NCBI GenBank assembly: GCA_028869395.1
Contig: JAGWSE010000231.1
Location: 1 to 13,451, forward strand
DNA length: 13,451 nucleotides
Reading direction: 5' to 3'
Origin: Alphaproteobacteria bacterium
GTDB taxonomy: Bacteria; Pseudomonadota; Alphaproteobacteria; Caulobacterales; Caulobacteraceae
Positions 7,285 to 13,451 of the stretch are shown piece after piece (the first letter of the stretch is position 1; each line of letters begins with the position of its first letter). Below the pieces are notes generated by a model. The model saw only the letters and a list, made by a program, of their open reading frames with translations. It was not told the DNA's origin and ran no database searches. Made by a program: the position numbers and the translations under genes.

Positions 7285-8712
7285 ATGACAGACTCTTCCT
7301 CTGACGCCCCGAACCCCCAGGGACACGCCCGGCCAGGGCAGGCCATGTGGGGCGGCCGCTTCTCCGAGAAGCCGGCGGAGCTGATGCAGGCGATCAACGT
7401 CTCCATCGGCTTCGACCGCAGGCTGGCGCGCGAGGACCTGGCGGGCTCCCGCGCGCACGCGGCGATGTTGCGCAAGGCGGGCGTCTTATCAAGCGAAGAC
7501 GAGGCGGCGATCCAGAAAGGCCTCGGCGACATCGAGGCCGAGATGGCCGCCGGGACCTTCCCCTTCCGGGAGGAGTTCGAGGACATCCACATGAACGTGG
7601 AGGCCCGCCTGCGCGAGCTGATCGGGCCGGCGGCGGGGCGGCTGCACACCGCGCGCTCGCGGAACGACCAGGTGGCGCTCGATTTCCGCATGTGGGTGCG
7701 CGAGGCATGCGAGCGCACCGCCGGCCAGGTCAGGGCGCTGCAGCGTGCGCTGGTCGCCAAGGCCGAGGCGCATGCCGACGCGGTGATGCCGGGCTTCACT
7801 CACCTGCAGCCCGCTCAGCCGGTGACCTTCGGCCACCACCTGATGGCCTATGTGGAGATGTTCGGCCGCGACGCCTCCCGCTTCGCCGACGCGCGGGCGC
7901 GGATGAACGAGAGCCCGCTGGGCGCAGCGGCGCTCGCCGGCTCCTCCTTCCCGATCGACCGCCACATGACGGCGAAGGCGCTGGGGTTCGAACGTCCCAC
8001 CGCCAATTCGCTGGACAGCGTGGCCGACCGCGACTTCGCCCTGGAGGCGCTGGCGGCGGGCTCGATCTGCGCGCTGCACCTGTCGCGCCTGGCCGAGGAG
8101 ATCGTGATCTGGATGACGCCGCAGTTCGGCTTCGTGCGGCTCTCGGACGCCTTCACCACCGGGTCCTCGATCATGCCGCAGAAGAAGAACCCGGACGCGG
8201 CCGAGCTGGTGCGCGCGAAGGTCGGAAGGCTGCTCGCCAGCTTCACGCAGCTGGCGGTCGTGATGAAGGGGCTCCCGCTCACCTATTCGAAGGACATGCA
8301 GGAGGACAAGGTCCCCACCTTCGAGGCCTTCGACGCGTTGGAGCTCTCGCTGACGGCCATGGCCGGCATGGTGGCTGACCTGGAGCCGGACCGCGCGCGC
8401 ATGGCCGCGGCCGCCGGCGCGGGCTTCTCCACCGCGACCGACCTCGCCGACTGGCTCGTCCGCGAGCTGGGCCTGCCGTTCCGCGAGGCGCACCACGTGA
8501 CGGGCTCGGCCGTGAAGCGCGCCGAGCAGCTGGGCTGCGATCTGGCGCGCCTGCCGCTTTCGGAGTTGCAGGCGCTGGAACCCGGGATCACACAGGATGT
8601 CTATCAGGTGCTGACGCCGGAAAGCTCCGTCGCCAGCCGTGCAAGCTATGGCGGGACGGCGCCTGACCAGGTCCGCGCCCAGATCGAGCGGTGGAAGGAG
8701 ATCCTCGCATGA
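7285..8712 (+). CDS. argH: Argininosuccinate lyase
   Basis: A 475-aa cytoplasmic enzyme of the fumarase/aspartase superfamily. It splits argininosuccinate into arginine and fumarate, the last step of arginine synthesis. Landmarks are WGGRF (22-26) and [10 protein letters not shown] (121-130). [10 protein letters not shown] follows with His173, the usual general acid. The superfamily signature [12 protein letters not shown] (293-304) carries the flexible-loop catalytic Ser294/295. The N-terminal 20 residues are a polar extension before the conserved MWGGRF. The ATG at 7285 has no clear Shine-Dalgarno and abuts the divergent tlpA start. The ATG at 7345 (Met21) has AGGGCAGG just upstream and would give the core-length protein, so the start is uncertain. 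The stop overlaps the next gene (ATGA at 8709-8712), indicating translational coupling. Confidence 0.97.
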   Translation: MTDSSSDAPNPQGHARPGQAMWGGRFSEKPAELMQAINVSIGFDRRLAREDLAGSRAHAAMLRKAGVLSSEDEAAIQKGLGDIEAEMAAGTFPFREEFEDIHMNVEARLRELIGPAAGRLHTARSRNDQVALDFRMWVREACERTAGQVRALQRALVAKAEAHADAVMPGFTHLQPAQPVTFGHHLMAYVEMFGRDASRFADARARMNESPLGAAALAGSSFPIDRHMTAKALGFERPTANSLDSVADRDFALEALAAGSICALHLSRLAEEIVIWMTPQFGFVRLSDAFTTGSSIMPQKKNPDAAELVRAKVGRLLASFTQLAVVMKGLPLTYSKDMQEDKVPTFEAFDALELSLTAMAGMVADLEPDRARMAAAAGAGFSTATDLADWLVRELGLPFREAHHVTGSAVKRAEQLGCDLARLPLSELQALEPGITQDVYQVLTPESSVASRASYGGTAPDQVRAQIERWKEILA

Positions 8713-9017
8713 GCCGTCAGACGAGCGCTTCGCTGGGCGCCCTGGCCGCCGTGATCGCGCTGAGCGCAGGGCTGGCCGGCTGCGGCAAGATGGGCAGCCT
8801 CGACCGCCCGGGCCCACTGTTCGGCCACGGCCAGCCGGTGGCGCAAGGCCGCCAGCAGCAGGACCCGAACCGGCCGGTGCAGACCGTCGATCCGCGTGAC
8901 GAGACCGCCACGCCGGCTCCGCCGCGCACCCTGCCGATCCCTGGCCAGTCGCCCAATCCGTGGGCCAATCCGCCGAACCCGGGCGCGCTTCCGGACCCCT
9001 ACGCCAACCCGCGATGA
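8709..9017 (+). CDS. Small LptM-like lipoprotein
   Basis: A 102-aa lipoprotein with a signal peptide (1-24) and lipobox Leu22-Ala23-Gly24-Cys25. The residues after the Cys ([13 protein letters not shown]) resemble the CG-x-KGPL start of LptM/YifL proteins. In enterobacteria LptM helps the LPS translocon protein LptD mature at the outer membrane. The rest is a disordered-looking Pro/Asn/Gln tail, with repeated [15 protein letters not shown] units near the end. Its ATG overlaps the argH stop as ATGA, with GGAAGGAG 8 nt upstream. Its own TGA overlaps the lysA ATG in the same way. An enterobacterial relative likewise sits beside a diaminopimelate gene (yifL by dapF), so proximity to lysine-pathway genes fits. 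LptM function is inferred from motif and context only. Confidence 0.85.
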   Translation: MSRQTSASLGALAAVIALSAGLAGCGKMGSLDRPGPLFGHGQPVAQGRQQQDPNRPVQTVDPRDETATPAPPRTLPIPGQSPNPWANPPNPGALPDPYANPR

Positions 9018-10282
9018 ACCACTTCGAGCTCCGCGAGGGCGAGCTCTACTGCGAGGACGTGAGCCTCGCCCGCATCGCCGAGGCGGTGGGGACGCCGGTC
9101 TACGTCTATTCGTCGGCGACTCTGGAGCGGCACTATCTGGTGCTGCGCGACGCGCTGCGGGACGCAGGCCTGGGCGAGCCGCTGATCGCCTTCGCCGTGA
9201 AGGCCAACTCCAACGTCGCCGTGCTGAAGACCCTGGGCGCGCTTGGCGCCGGCGCCGACGTGGTCTCCGAGGGCGAGGTCCGGCGCGCCCTGGCGGCGGG
9301 GATCGCGCCGGAGCGGATCGTCTTCTCCGGTGTCGGCAAGACCGCCCAGGAGATCGCCTTTGCGCTGCAGGCCGGCGTCGCCGAGATCAACGTCGAGTCC
9401 GAGCCGGAGCTGAAGCTCGTCGATCAGGTGGCGCAGGGCCTGAAGACCCGCGCGCGCATCGCCATCCGGGTAAATCCGGACGTGGAGGCCGGCGGCCACG
9501 CCAAGATCTCGACCGGCAAGGCGGAGAACAAGTTCGGCGTCTCCTTCGCCGAGGCCGAGCGGCTGTATGCCAACGCCTCCAATGCGGCGGGGCTGAAGCC
9601 GGTCGGCGTCGCCTGCCACATCGGCAGCCAGATCACCGACCTCGCCCCCATGGAGGCGGCGTTCGGCAAGATGCGGAGCCTGGTCGAGCGCCTGCGCCGC
9701 CAGGGCCTTGCGGTGGAGCGGCTGGACCTCGGCGGCGGCCTGGGCGTGCCCTATTTCAACCAGCCGGAGCCTCCCTCGCCCGCGGCTTACGCCGCGATGA
9801 TCGCCCGCGTGATGGCCGGCCTCGAGATCCAGTTCGCCTTCGAGCCCGGCCGGATGATCGCCGCCAACGCCGGCGTGCTGGTGGCGCGCGTGCAGCACGT
9901 CAACGCCCGGCCGGAGGGTCGCAATTTCCTGGTGCTCGACGCGGCCATGAACGACCTGCTCAGGCCCGCCATGTACGACGCCTATCACGACATCCGCCCG
10001 GTGAGGCCGCGGCCCGGCGCGGCGGTCACCTACGACGTGGTGGGTCCCGTCTGCGAGACCGGCGACACCTTCACCCGCGACCGGGCTCTTGCGCCCATGC
10101 AGGCCGGCGACCTGCTGGCCTTCATGACCGCCGGCGCCTACGGCGCGGCGATGTCGAGCGAGTACAACTCCCGCCCGCTGGTCCCCGAGGTGCTGGTGAA
10201 GGGCGCGGCGTTCGCCGTCGTCCGCCCGCGCCAGACCTACGACGAGATGCTGGCCCGCGAGCGCCCAGCGCCCTGGCTGTGA
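9014..10282 (+). CDS. lysA: Diaminopimelate decarboxylase
   Basis: A 422-aa PLP enzyme (fold type III, alanine-racemase-like barrel). It decarboxylates meso-diaminopimelate to L-lysine, the last step of lysine synthesis. Lys63 in AFAVKANSN binds PLP. HIGSQITD (202-209), the phosphate-binding GGGLGVPY (240-247) and EPGR (277-280) are all present. CETGD (347-351) supplies the partner-subunit active-site cysteine, and Tyr378-region residues (GAYGAAMSSEYN) complete the site. Length and motifs fit LysA rather than ornithine or arginine decarboxylases. The ATG at 9014 overlaps the lipoprotein stop (ATGA). A longer in-frame extension to 8960 is rejected because it would overlap the lipoprotein and lacks conserved residues. 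It is the last gene of the argH operon. Confidence 0.97.
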   Translation: MNHFELREGELYCEDVSLARIAEAVGTPVYVYSSATLERHYLVLRDALRDAGLGEPLIAFAVKANSNVAVLKTLGALGAGADVVSEGEVRRALAAGIAPERIVFSGVGKTAQEIAFALQAGVAEINVESEPELKLVDQVAQGLKTRARIAIRVNPDVEAGGHAKISTGKAENKFGVSFAEAERLYANASNAAGLKPVGVACHIGSQITDLAPMEAAFGKMRSLVERLRRQGLAVERLDLGGGLGVPYFNQPEPPSPAAYAAMIARVMAGLEIQFAFEPGRMIAANAGVLVARVQHVNARPEGRNFLVLDAAMNDLLRPAMYDAYHDIRPVRPRPGAAVTYDVVGPVCETGDTFTRDRALAPMQAGDLLAFMTAGAYGAAMSSEYNSRPLVPEVLVKGAAFAVVRPRQTYDEMLARERPAPWL

Positions 10283-10283
10283 A

Positions 10284-10326
10284 AGCTGCTCCCCCTGTCC
10301 GGAGAGGCGGCGGTAGGAGCGGAGCT
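10284..10326 (+). terminator. Imperfect stem-loop after lysA
   Basis: AGCTGCTCC (10284-10292) pairs with GGAGC (10316-10320) and, after a 2-nt bulge, AGCT (10323-10326), starting at the base pair after the lysA stop. The loop is long and no T run follows, so it may be a Rho-linked or mRNA-stabilising structure rather than an intrinsic terminator. Confidence 0.3.
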
Positions 10327-10438
10327 AGCAGATTGATCGGCCGAGCCTTGGACCGAAGCGCCGGCTGCGGACCTCAAAGTAGCTTCCGACCCTGTGTCGA
10401 CCCATGTCCCAAATGATTGCGTCATCGCGCGACCGATA
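10327..10438. other. Convergent spacer without an identifiable gene
   Basis: Between the lysA and tetR stop-side structures I see no ORF with coding bias. Pieces such as GCGGACCTCAAAG and AGCTTCCGACCC are of a kind I associate with decayed dispersed non-coding sequence in alphaproteobacteria. That is an impression, not a match. Confidence 0.3.
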
Positions 10439-10459
10439 GCGGCCCTTTTGCGGGTCCGC
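10439..10459 (-). terminator. Stem-loop after the tetR stop codon
   Basis: On the minus strand GCGG-A-CCC, loop GCAAAA, GGGCCGC forms a 7-bp stem with one bulged A, 10 nt beyond the tetR stop. There is no U tract, so intrinsic termination would be weak. Confidence 0.35.
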
Positions 10460-10469
10460 CGCCGGCCTT

Positions 10470-11027
10470 CTATTTCGCTTTGGCGATCGCCGTGAGCGAC
10501 GCGATGGCGGCGTCCGCATGTTCGCGGCCGGCGCCGACCTCGACAAGTATGAGGCCGTCGACGAGCGCCAGGATCATCGCCGCGAGCCCGTCGCGGGCAG
10601 GCCCCGGCGGCTGATCGAGCCGTTGCGCGATCCAGCCCAAGAACCCTTGGGTGACCTGCCGTGAGATGTCCGCGAAGGGGGCCTCGTTTCGCGCAGCCGC
10701 CGCCACCACCTCCAGCCACAGTCGCATGTAGGGCAGGAATTCCTGCTCGAGGACGAAGCGCCCGGCCCGCGCCGCCAGCGTCCAGGGCGCCAGGTCTGCG
10801 CCCTCTGGGATGGCTACGCTCAACCGCCGCGCCATGCCGTCCGCCAGGCGCGCCATCACCTCGGCCATCACCTCGGCCTTGTCGGCGAAATAGTAGAGCA
10901 GCATCCGGTCGCTCACGCCCGCCGCAGCCGCGAGTTGCCGCAGGCTCGCTTGCGACAGGCCGGTGGCCAGCAGGTGGGTCTCCAGGGCGTCGAGCACACG
11001 CTCGCGCTGCTCGTCTCGGACCGCCAT
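10470..11027 (-). CDS. TetR-family transcriptional repressor
   Basis: A 185-aa regulator. The N-terminal HTH domain (about 5-50) contains QASLRQLAAAAGVSDRMLLYYFADK, the LxxxAGVSxxxLYxxFxxK pattern of TetR proteins. The C-terminal helices (55-185) form the ligand and dimer domain, whose ligand is unknown. The ATG at 11027 is chosen over a longer frame to 11093 because AAGAGGTG lies 5 nt upstream. The longer form would also read through the operators. The two palindromes at 11040-11055 and 11066-11081 lie between this gene and the divergent membrane-protein gene, so it very likely represses both itself and that operon. A likely inducer is a small hydrophobic compound related to the epoxide-hydrolase-like enzyme downstream; this is inference. 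Confidence 0.93.
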   Translation of the reverse strand: MAVRDEQRERVLDALETHLLATGLSQASLRQLAAAAGVSDRMLLYYFADKAEVMAEVMARLADGMARRLSVAIPEGADLAPWTLAARAGRFVLEQEFLPYMRLWLEVVAAAARNEAPFADISRQVTQGFLGWIAQRLDQPPGPARDGLAAMILALVDGLILVEVGAGREHADAAIASLTAIAKAK

Positions 11028-11038
11028 CGCCGCACCTC

Positions 11039-11066
11039 TTGTAGCAACCGCTACATATGCTATTCT
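11039..11066 (+). promoter_or_regulatory. Candidate promoter for the membrane protein and epoxide hydrolase operon
   Basis: TTGTAG (11039-11044) and TATTCT (11061-11066) are spaced by 16 nt and resemble sigma-70 -35 and -10 hexamers (3/6 and 4/6 to consensus). The first operator covers the -35 and spacer, and the second begins at the end of the -10, so repressor binding would block it. On the opposite strand TATGTA (11057-11052) could be the tetR -10. Confidence 0.35.
11040..11055. promoter_or_regulatory. TetR operator O1
   Basis: TGTAGC-AACC-GCTACA, a perfect 6-bp-arm inverted repeat with a 4-bp spacer, immediately upstream of the tetR ribosome binding site. Its arms are identical to those of the second site 26 bp away (centre to centre). 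Duplicated, perfect arms in a divergent tetR spacer are strong evidence for operator function. Confidence 0.85.
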
Positions 11067-11081
11067 GTAGCGACTGCTACA
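11066..11081. promoter_or_regulatory. TetR operator O2
   Basis: TGTAGC-GACT-GCTACA, with the same arms and spacer length as O1 but a different centre. This is expected when the protein reads only the arms. It ends 10 bp before the ATG of the membrane-protein gene and overlaps its CAGGA ribosome binding site. Confidence 0.85.
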
Positions 11082-11091
11082 GGAATTGACC

Positions 11092-11520
11092 ATGCAACCT
11101 TCCCTCTACGAGGTCCTGCCGTGGATTGCAGCCTTGGGCTTCGTGCTGCTCGGGGTGATGCACGCGCTCGGACGGCCGCCGCTGCGCGGCGCCTGGATCG
11201 CGCCCGCCACCCTCGCCGGCGTCTTTCTGGGCTGGTCCCTGTTCACGATCGTCCAAAACTGCGTGACGGCCGTCTGGGTCGAACACACCCGCAACGCCTG
11301 GGGAAACCAGATCTGGTTCGATCTGCTCTTGGCGACAGGCTTGGCCATGGTGCTTCTGTTTCCGCGGGCGCGCGCCGTCGGCATGCATCCGCTCCCCTGG
11401 TTCCTTCTGGTGGCGGCGAGCGGAAGCGTCGGTCTCTACGCCATGCTGGCCAGGTGCATGTTCCTGGAAGAGAGACACCCCGCCCGCATCATTAAGCCCT
11501 CCGGCGATCGGCCGGACTGA
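11092..11520 (+). CDS. Four-helix integral membrane protein of unknown function
   Basis: A 142-aa protein with four predicted membrane segments at about 8-25, 35-55, 73-91 and 101-121. A polar, conserved-looking loop between helices 2 and 3 (TAVWVEHTRNAWGNQIWFD, about 59-77) is rich in Trp, His, Asn and Arg and may hold the functional site. I cannot name the family with confidence; it is reminiscent of small DoxX-like or other four-helix proteins found beside TetR regulators. The ATG at 11092 follows CAGGA by 7 nt. A TTG two codons earlier is a less likely start. It is the first gene downstream of the twin operators and lies 15 nt before the epoxide-hydrolase-like gene, so co-expression is very likely. 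Confidence 0.85.
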   Translation: MQPSLYEVLPWIAALGFVLLGVMHALGRPPLRGAWIAPATLAGVFLGWSLFTIVQNCVTAVWVEHTRNAWGNQIWFDLLLATGLAMVLLFPRARAVGMHPLPWFLLVAASGSVGLYAMLARCMFLEERHPARIIKPSGDRPD

Positions 11521-11535
11521 GGAGAGGAATCATCC

Positions 11536-11925
11536 ATGTCCACGCTCGCAAGATCGGCTTCCGAGGTCGTTCACGCCTTCATGGGGGAGATGGAATGCCT
11601 CGACTATGAGGCGGCGATGACGCATGTCGCGCCGGATTGCGAATACACAAACCCGCCCCCGATCGGCACGGTCCATGGTCCCGAAGGCGTGCGGGCGGTC
11701 CTGGAGCCGTTCTTCGCCCCGACCCTGGAGAACGAATTCCGGATCCTTCGCGAGGCGACGGACGGGGCGCGCGTCTTCGTCGAGCGACTGGACCGGCACC
11801 GCCTCAAGGACCGCTGGGTCGAACTGCCCGTGACCGGCGTCTATGAGGTGGTCGGCCACAAGATTGTCTACTGGCGCGACTACTTCGATGCCCAGACGAT
11901 CCTCAGCCAGTGGCCGAGTTCGTAG
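11536..11925 (+). CDS. Limonene-1,2-epoxide hydrolase-like (SnoaL/NTF2-fold) enzyme
   Basis: A 129-aa single-domain protein of the cone-shaped SnoaL/NTF2-like fold. The residues that make limonene-1,2-epoxide hydrolase active all appear conserved. Arg84 and Asp86 lie in ERLDRH (Arg99-Asp101 of the Rhodococcus enzyme), and Asp115 in YWRDYFD (Asp132). The water-binding Tyr37 and Asn39 lie in EYTNPPP (Tyr53, Asn55). This supports one-step hydrolysis of an epoxide to a diol rather than a catalytically empty SnoaL fold. The Rhodococcus comparison is from memory. The ATG at 11536 is preceded by GAGGAGAGG, which overlaps the stop of the membrane-protein gene. The natural substrate is unknown. The TetR-controlled setting suggests response to a hydrophobic epoxide or its precursor. 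Confidence 0.88.
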   Translation: MSTLARSASEVVHAFMGEMECLDYEAAMTHVAPDCEYTNPPPIGTVHGPEGVRAVLEPFFAPTLENEFRILREATDGARVFVERLDRHRLKDRWVELPVTGVYEVVGHKIVYWRDYFDAQTILSQWPSS

Positions 11926-11961
11926 CGGCTCGCGCAGCGGTGGCCGCCAAGGGCTGCGAGG

Positions 11962-12363
11962 CTAGCCCAGATCCGCGCAGGTGTCCGGGTTCACGGGCTT
12001 GGTCGGCGACCGGCTCCAGGCGCCATTCGCCTTGGTGAACAGGGCGGCGGCGGTGGACGGCTGCGGCGCGCCCTTGTCGTCGAAGCCTGACCAGGTCATG
12101 TCCGCCACGAGCTTGGCGGTGACGCCCTTCGCCTGGTCGTCCGGGGTGATGGTCCGCTGCGCCTTGCAGGCGACCTCGAATGTGTCGCACTTCTCGCCGG
12201 CCGGGGCGCGCTTACAGCTGATCTGGGTGGCGGCGAGGTCGTTCTTCCAGCCTTTGATCGCGTCACCGAGGCCGGCGTAGGGGTCATTGGAGGCGGCCTT
12301 GTGGCCTCCGCTGCAGGCCGTCAGCGTAAGAAGCGCGAGCGCCAGTCCGGCGAAAACCTTCAT
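11962..12363 (-). CDS. Small predicted lipoprotein
   Basis: A 133-aa protein with signal peptide MKVFAGLALALLTLTAC and lipobox Leu14-Thr15-Ala16-Cys17, so probably membrane-anchored and facing the periplasm. Ser after the Cys favours the outer membrane. The mature part has four further cysteines (about 50, 59, 66 and 128), which could make two disulfides, and a NGAWSRSPTKP segment near the end. No family recognised. AAGGTG lies about 6 nt before the ATG at 12363. It is convergent with the epoxide-hydrolase-like gene (36 nt apart) and lies 54 nt downstream of the 2H phosphoesterase gene on the same strand. A weak stem (CGCAGC/GCTGCG) falls in the convergent gap. Confidence 0.8.
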   Translation of the reverse strand: MKVFAGLALALLTLTACSGGHKAASNDPYAGLGDAIKGWKNDLAATQISCKRAPAGEKCDTFEVACKAQRTITPDDQAKGVTAKLVADMTWSGFDDKGAPQPSTAAALFTKANGAWSRSPTKPVNPDTCADLG

Positions 12364-12417
12364 CCAGTCACCTTTCGTTCGATAGCCAAACGCGTGCGGC
12401 CGCCGTCGGGCCGCGCC

Positions 12418-12927
12418 TCAGGCCAGGAGGAACCGATCAACTTCGCGCCAGCGACGGCGCACCGTGGTGAACAGCGAGACGCCGTCTACGCGCTGGACCA
12501 CCGGCGGCGCAAGGCGGCTGCGGACCTGCGGCTCGAGCGCACCGAGATCCAGCCCCTCGCCCATGGCCACGGTGACGTGCGGGATCACGGTTTCGAACTG
12601 GCCGCCGTAGGGTGCGAAGTCCGGGAACGCGGCGCAGATCGCCTGGACCAGCGCGAGGATCGCCGCCTCCGGCTCCGGCGCGATCCAGAGCACCTCCGGA
12701 AAACGCCCGATGCGAGAGAATGTGAGGTCGAAACCTGCAAAGCCGCGGATCACCTCGGCGAGGCGTCCGCGCTGGGAGGGACCGATCTGCACCGGATCCA
12801 TGAACGGATACAGCACGGTGACGTGCGCCGGCATGCCCTGGCGCGCGGCGGGATCGCGCCGTTGGCGGATGTCGCCGATCGCCGCGTCGAGCTGGGGCGT
12901 CAGGAGGACCAGCCCCGAGGTGCTCAA
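12418..12927 (-). CDS. 2H phosphoesterase, 2'-5' RNA ligase-like
   Basis: A 169-aa protein of the LigT/2'-5' RNA ligase superfamily, recognised by two HxTx motifs: HVTVLYPF (His35, Thr37) and HVTVAMG (His117, Thr119). The two His-Thr pairs form the active site, usually acting on cyclic phosphates or 2'-5' linkages in RNA or nucleotides. This member's substrate is unknown. The reading frame has no ATG before the first motif except Met32, too close to His35. The start is therefore taken as TTG at 12927-12925, which overlaps the stop of the preceding gene as TTGA. This is the TTG version of the common ATGA coupling. No strong Shine-Dalgarno is seen, fitting reinitiation from the upstream phosphoribosyltransferase gene. 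Confidence 0.87.
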   Translation of the reverse strand: MSTSGLVLLTPQLDAAIGDIRQRRDPAARQGMPAHVTVLYPFMDPVQIGPSQRGRLAEVIRGFAGFDLTFSRIGRFPEVLWIAPEPEAAILALVQAICAAFPDFAPYGGQFETVIPHVTVAMGEGLDLGALEPQVRSRLAPPVVQRVDGVSLFTTVRRRWREVDRFLLA

Positions 12928-13445
12928 TCCAGCGCCCCGATGAAGGGCAGGCCGCGGTAGGCGCCGGCGGCGTCCATGCCGTAGCCCACGAGGAACCGCT
13001 GGGGGGCCTCCCAGCCCACGAAGTCGGGCTCGATGGCGCGCGGGGTGGGCCAGGGCTTGCGCGCGAAGACGGTGGTCAGCACGTCACGTGCGCCGGAGTC
13101 GCGGACCAGCCGCGCGGCCTCCGAGAGCGACAGCCCGGTGTCGAAGACGTCGTCGACGATCAGCGCCGTACGCCCGGCCAGTGGTCGCTGCAGGTCGGCG
13201 CGCACCTCGCAGCGGCCGAGGCTCGCGCGCTCATCGCCGTAGGAGGCCAGCCACAGGGCGTCGAAGCGCACGTGACGGCCGAGCCTCGCCAGCGCCCTCA
13301 TCAGGTCGGCGCAGAACCACAGGCCGCCGGTCAACAGGCAGACCGCGACCGTCTCGTCGTCGGTGCGCGGCGCGATCGCCTCGGCCAGGCCTGCGACCCG
13401 GGCGGCGACCTCGGCCTCGCTCAGGAGGACCTTCGGTTCAGCCAT
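12924..13445 (-). CDS. hpt: Hypoxanthine phosphoribosyltransferase
   Basis: A 173-aa purine-salvage enzyme transferring the PRPP ribose-phosphate to hypoxanthine or guanine to give IMP or GMP. The PRPP-binding motif ALIVDDVFDTGLSL (94-107) has the expected paired acidic residues and DTG. The pyrophosphate loop LTGG is at 38-41. Lys130 in FARKP and VGYGMDAAGAYRGLPFIGAL (153-172) match the purine-binding end of HPRTs (human GYALDYNEYFRDL region). The length fits short bacterial HPRTs. The ATG at 13445 lies 6 nt from the window end, so its upstream region cannot be read, but the coding sequence appears complete. Its TGA overlaps the 2H phosphoesterase start. A xanthine-preferring or generic phosphoribosyltransferase is the main alternative. 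Confidence 0.9.
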   Translation of the reverse strand: MAEPKVLLSEAEVAARVAGLAEAIAPRTDDETVAVCLLTGGLWFCADLMRALARLGRHVRFDALWLASYGDERASLGRCEVRADLQRPLAGRTALIVDDVFDTGLSLSEAARLVRDSGARDVLTTVFARKPWPTPRAIEPDFVGWEAPQRFLVGYGMDAAGAYRGLPFIGALD

Positions 13446-13451
13446 GGGAAA

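Noticed and set aside
7489..8817. Long minus-strand frame (442 aa) opposite argH, and similar long frames opposite lysA, nadE and the crotonase gene
   Set aside because: High-GC DNA with G/C-biased third positions leaves long open antisense frames. These translate to Arg/Ala/Gly-rich sequence without motifs, while the opposite strand carries clear enzyme signatures.
8896..10416. 506-aa plus-strand frame overlapping lysA
   Set aside because: Arg/Gly-rich shadow of lysA in another frame, with no ribosome site or motif.
11926..11961. Intrinsic terminator between the epoxide-hydrolase-like gene and the lipoprotein gene
   Set aside because: A CGCAGC/GCTGCG pairing exists, but the stem is weak and no T run follows on either strand.

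Overview
The window looks like chromosome from a GC-rich alphaproteobacterium. Caulobacterales (Caulobacter or Phenylobacterium type) is the best guess. This rests on the strong G/C bias at third codon positions, the gene set (long glutamine-dependent NadE; argH, LptM-like lipoprotein, lysA; SD-poor, tightly packed starts) and general resemblance. No database search was possible, so the taxonomy is inference.

Layout. (1) Positions 1-330 look like the distal end of an integrated element. AT-rich DNA with short phased repeats runs into a 45-nt 3' fragment of a tRNA-Arg(CCU) gene, anticodon loop to CCA, with no matching 5' half. This is the usual scar (attR) of a tRNA-targeting tyrosine integrase. 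A possible gene start reads off the left edge. (2) Positions 390-6057 hold six minus-strand genes in a row. In transcription order they are an anchored protein of unknown function with a basic tail (245 aa), an 83-aa protein, a lipoprotein (149 aa), NAD+ synthetase (nadE), a zinc-independent MDR/quinone oxidoreductase and a crotonase-family protein lacking one classical catalytic Glu. (3) An XRE-type regulator (6205-6627, +) converges with a TlpA/thioredoxin-like protein (6637-7284, -). (4) The TlpA gene is divergent from argH with start codons directly abutting. argH, a small LptM-like lipoprotein and lysA form a translationally coupled plus-strand operon with two ATGA overlaps, linking arginine and lysine biosynthesis to an outer-membrane lipoprotein. 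(5) A compact module follows at 10470-11925: a TetR regulator, divergent from a four-helix membrane protein and a limonene-epoxide-hydrolase-like enzyme. Two identical-arm palindromes (TGTAGC-N4-GCTACA) lie between the divergent genes and are very probably the operators. (6) Positions 11962-13445 (minus) hold a hypoxanthine phosphoribosyltransferase overlapping, through TTGA, a 2H phosphoesterase (2'-5' RNA ligase-like), then a small lipoprotein.

Most of the window is ordinary core metabolism. The parts most worth attention are the tRNA/att boundary on the left, the TetR, membrane protein and epoxide hydrolase module with its twin operators, the HPRT/2H-phosphoesterase coupling, and the zero-spacing divergent starts of tlpA and argH. 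I did not find a clear novel defence or mobile system. The element whose edge is seen at the left lies mostly outside the window.
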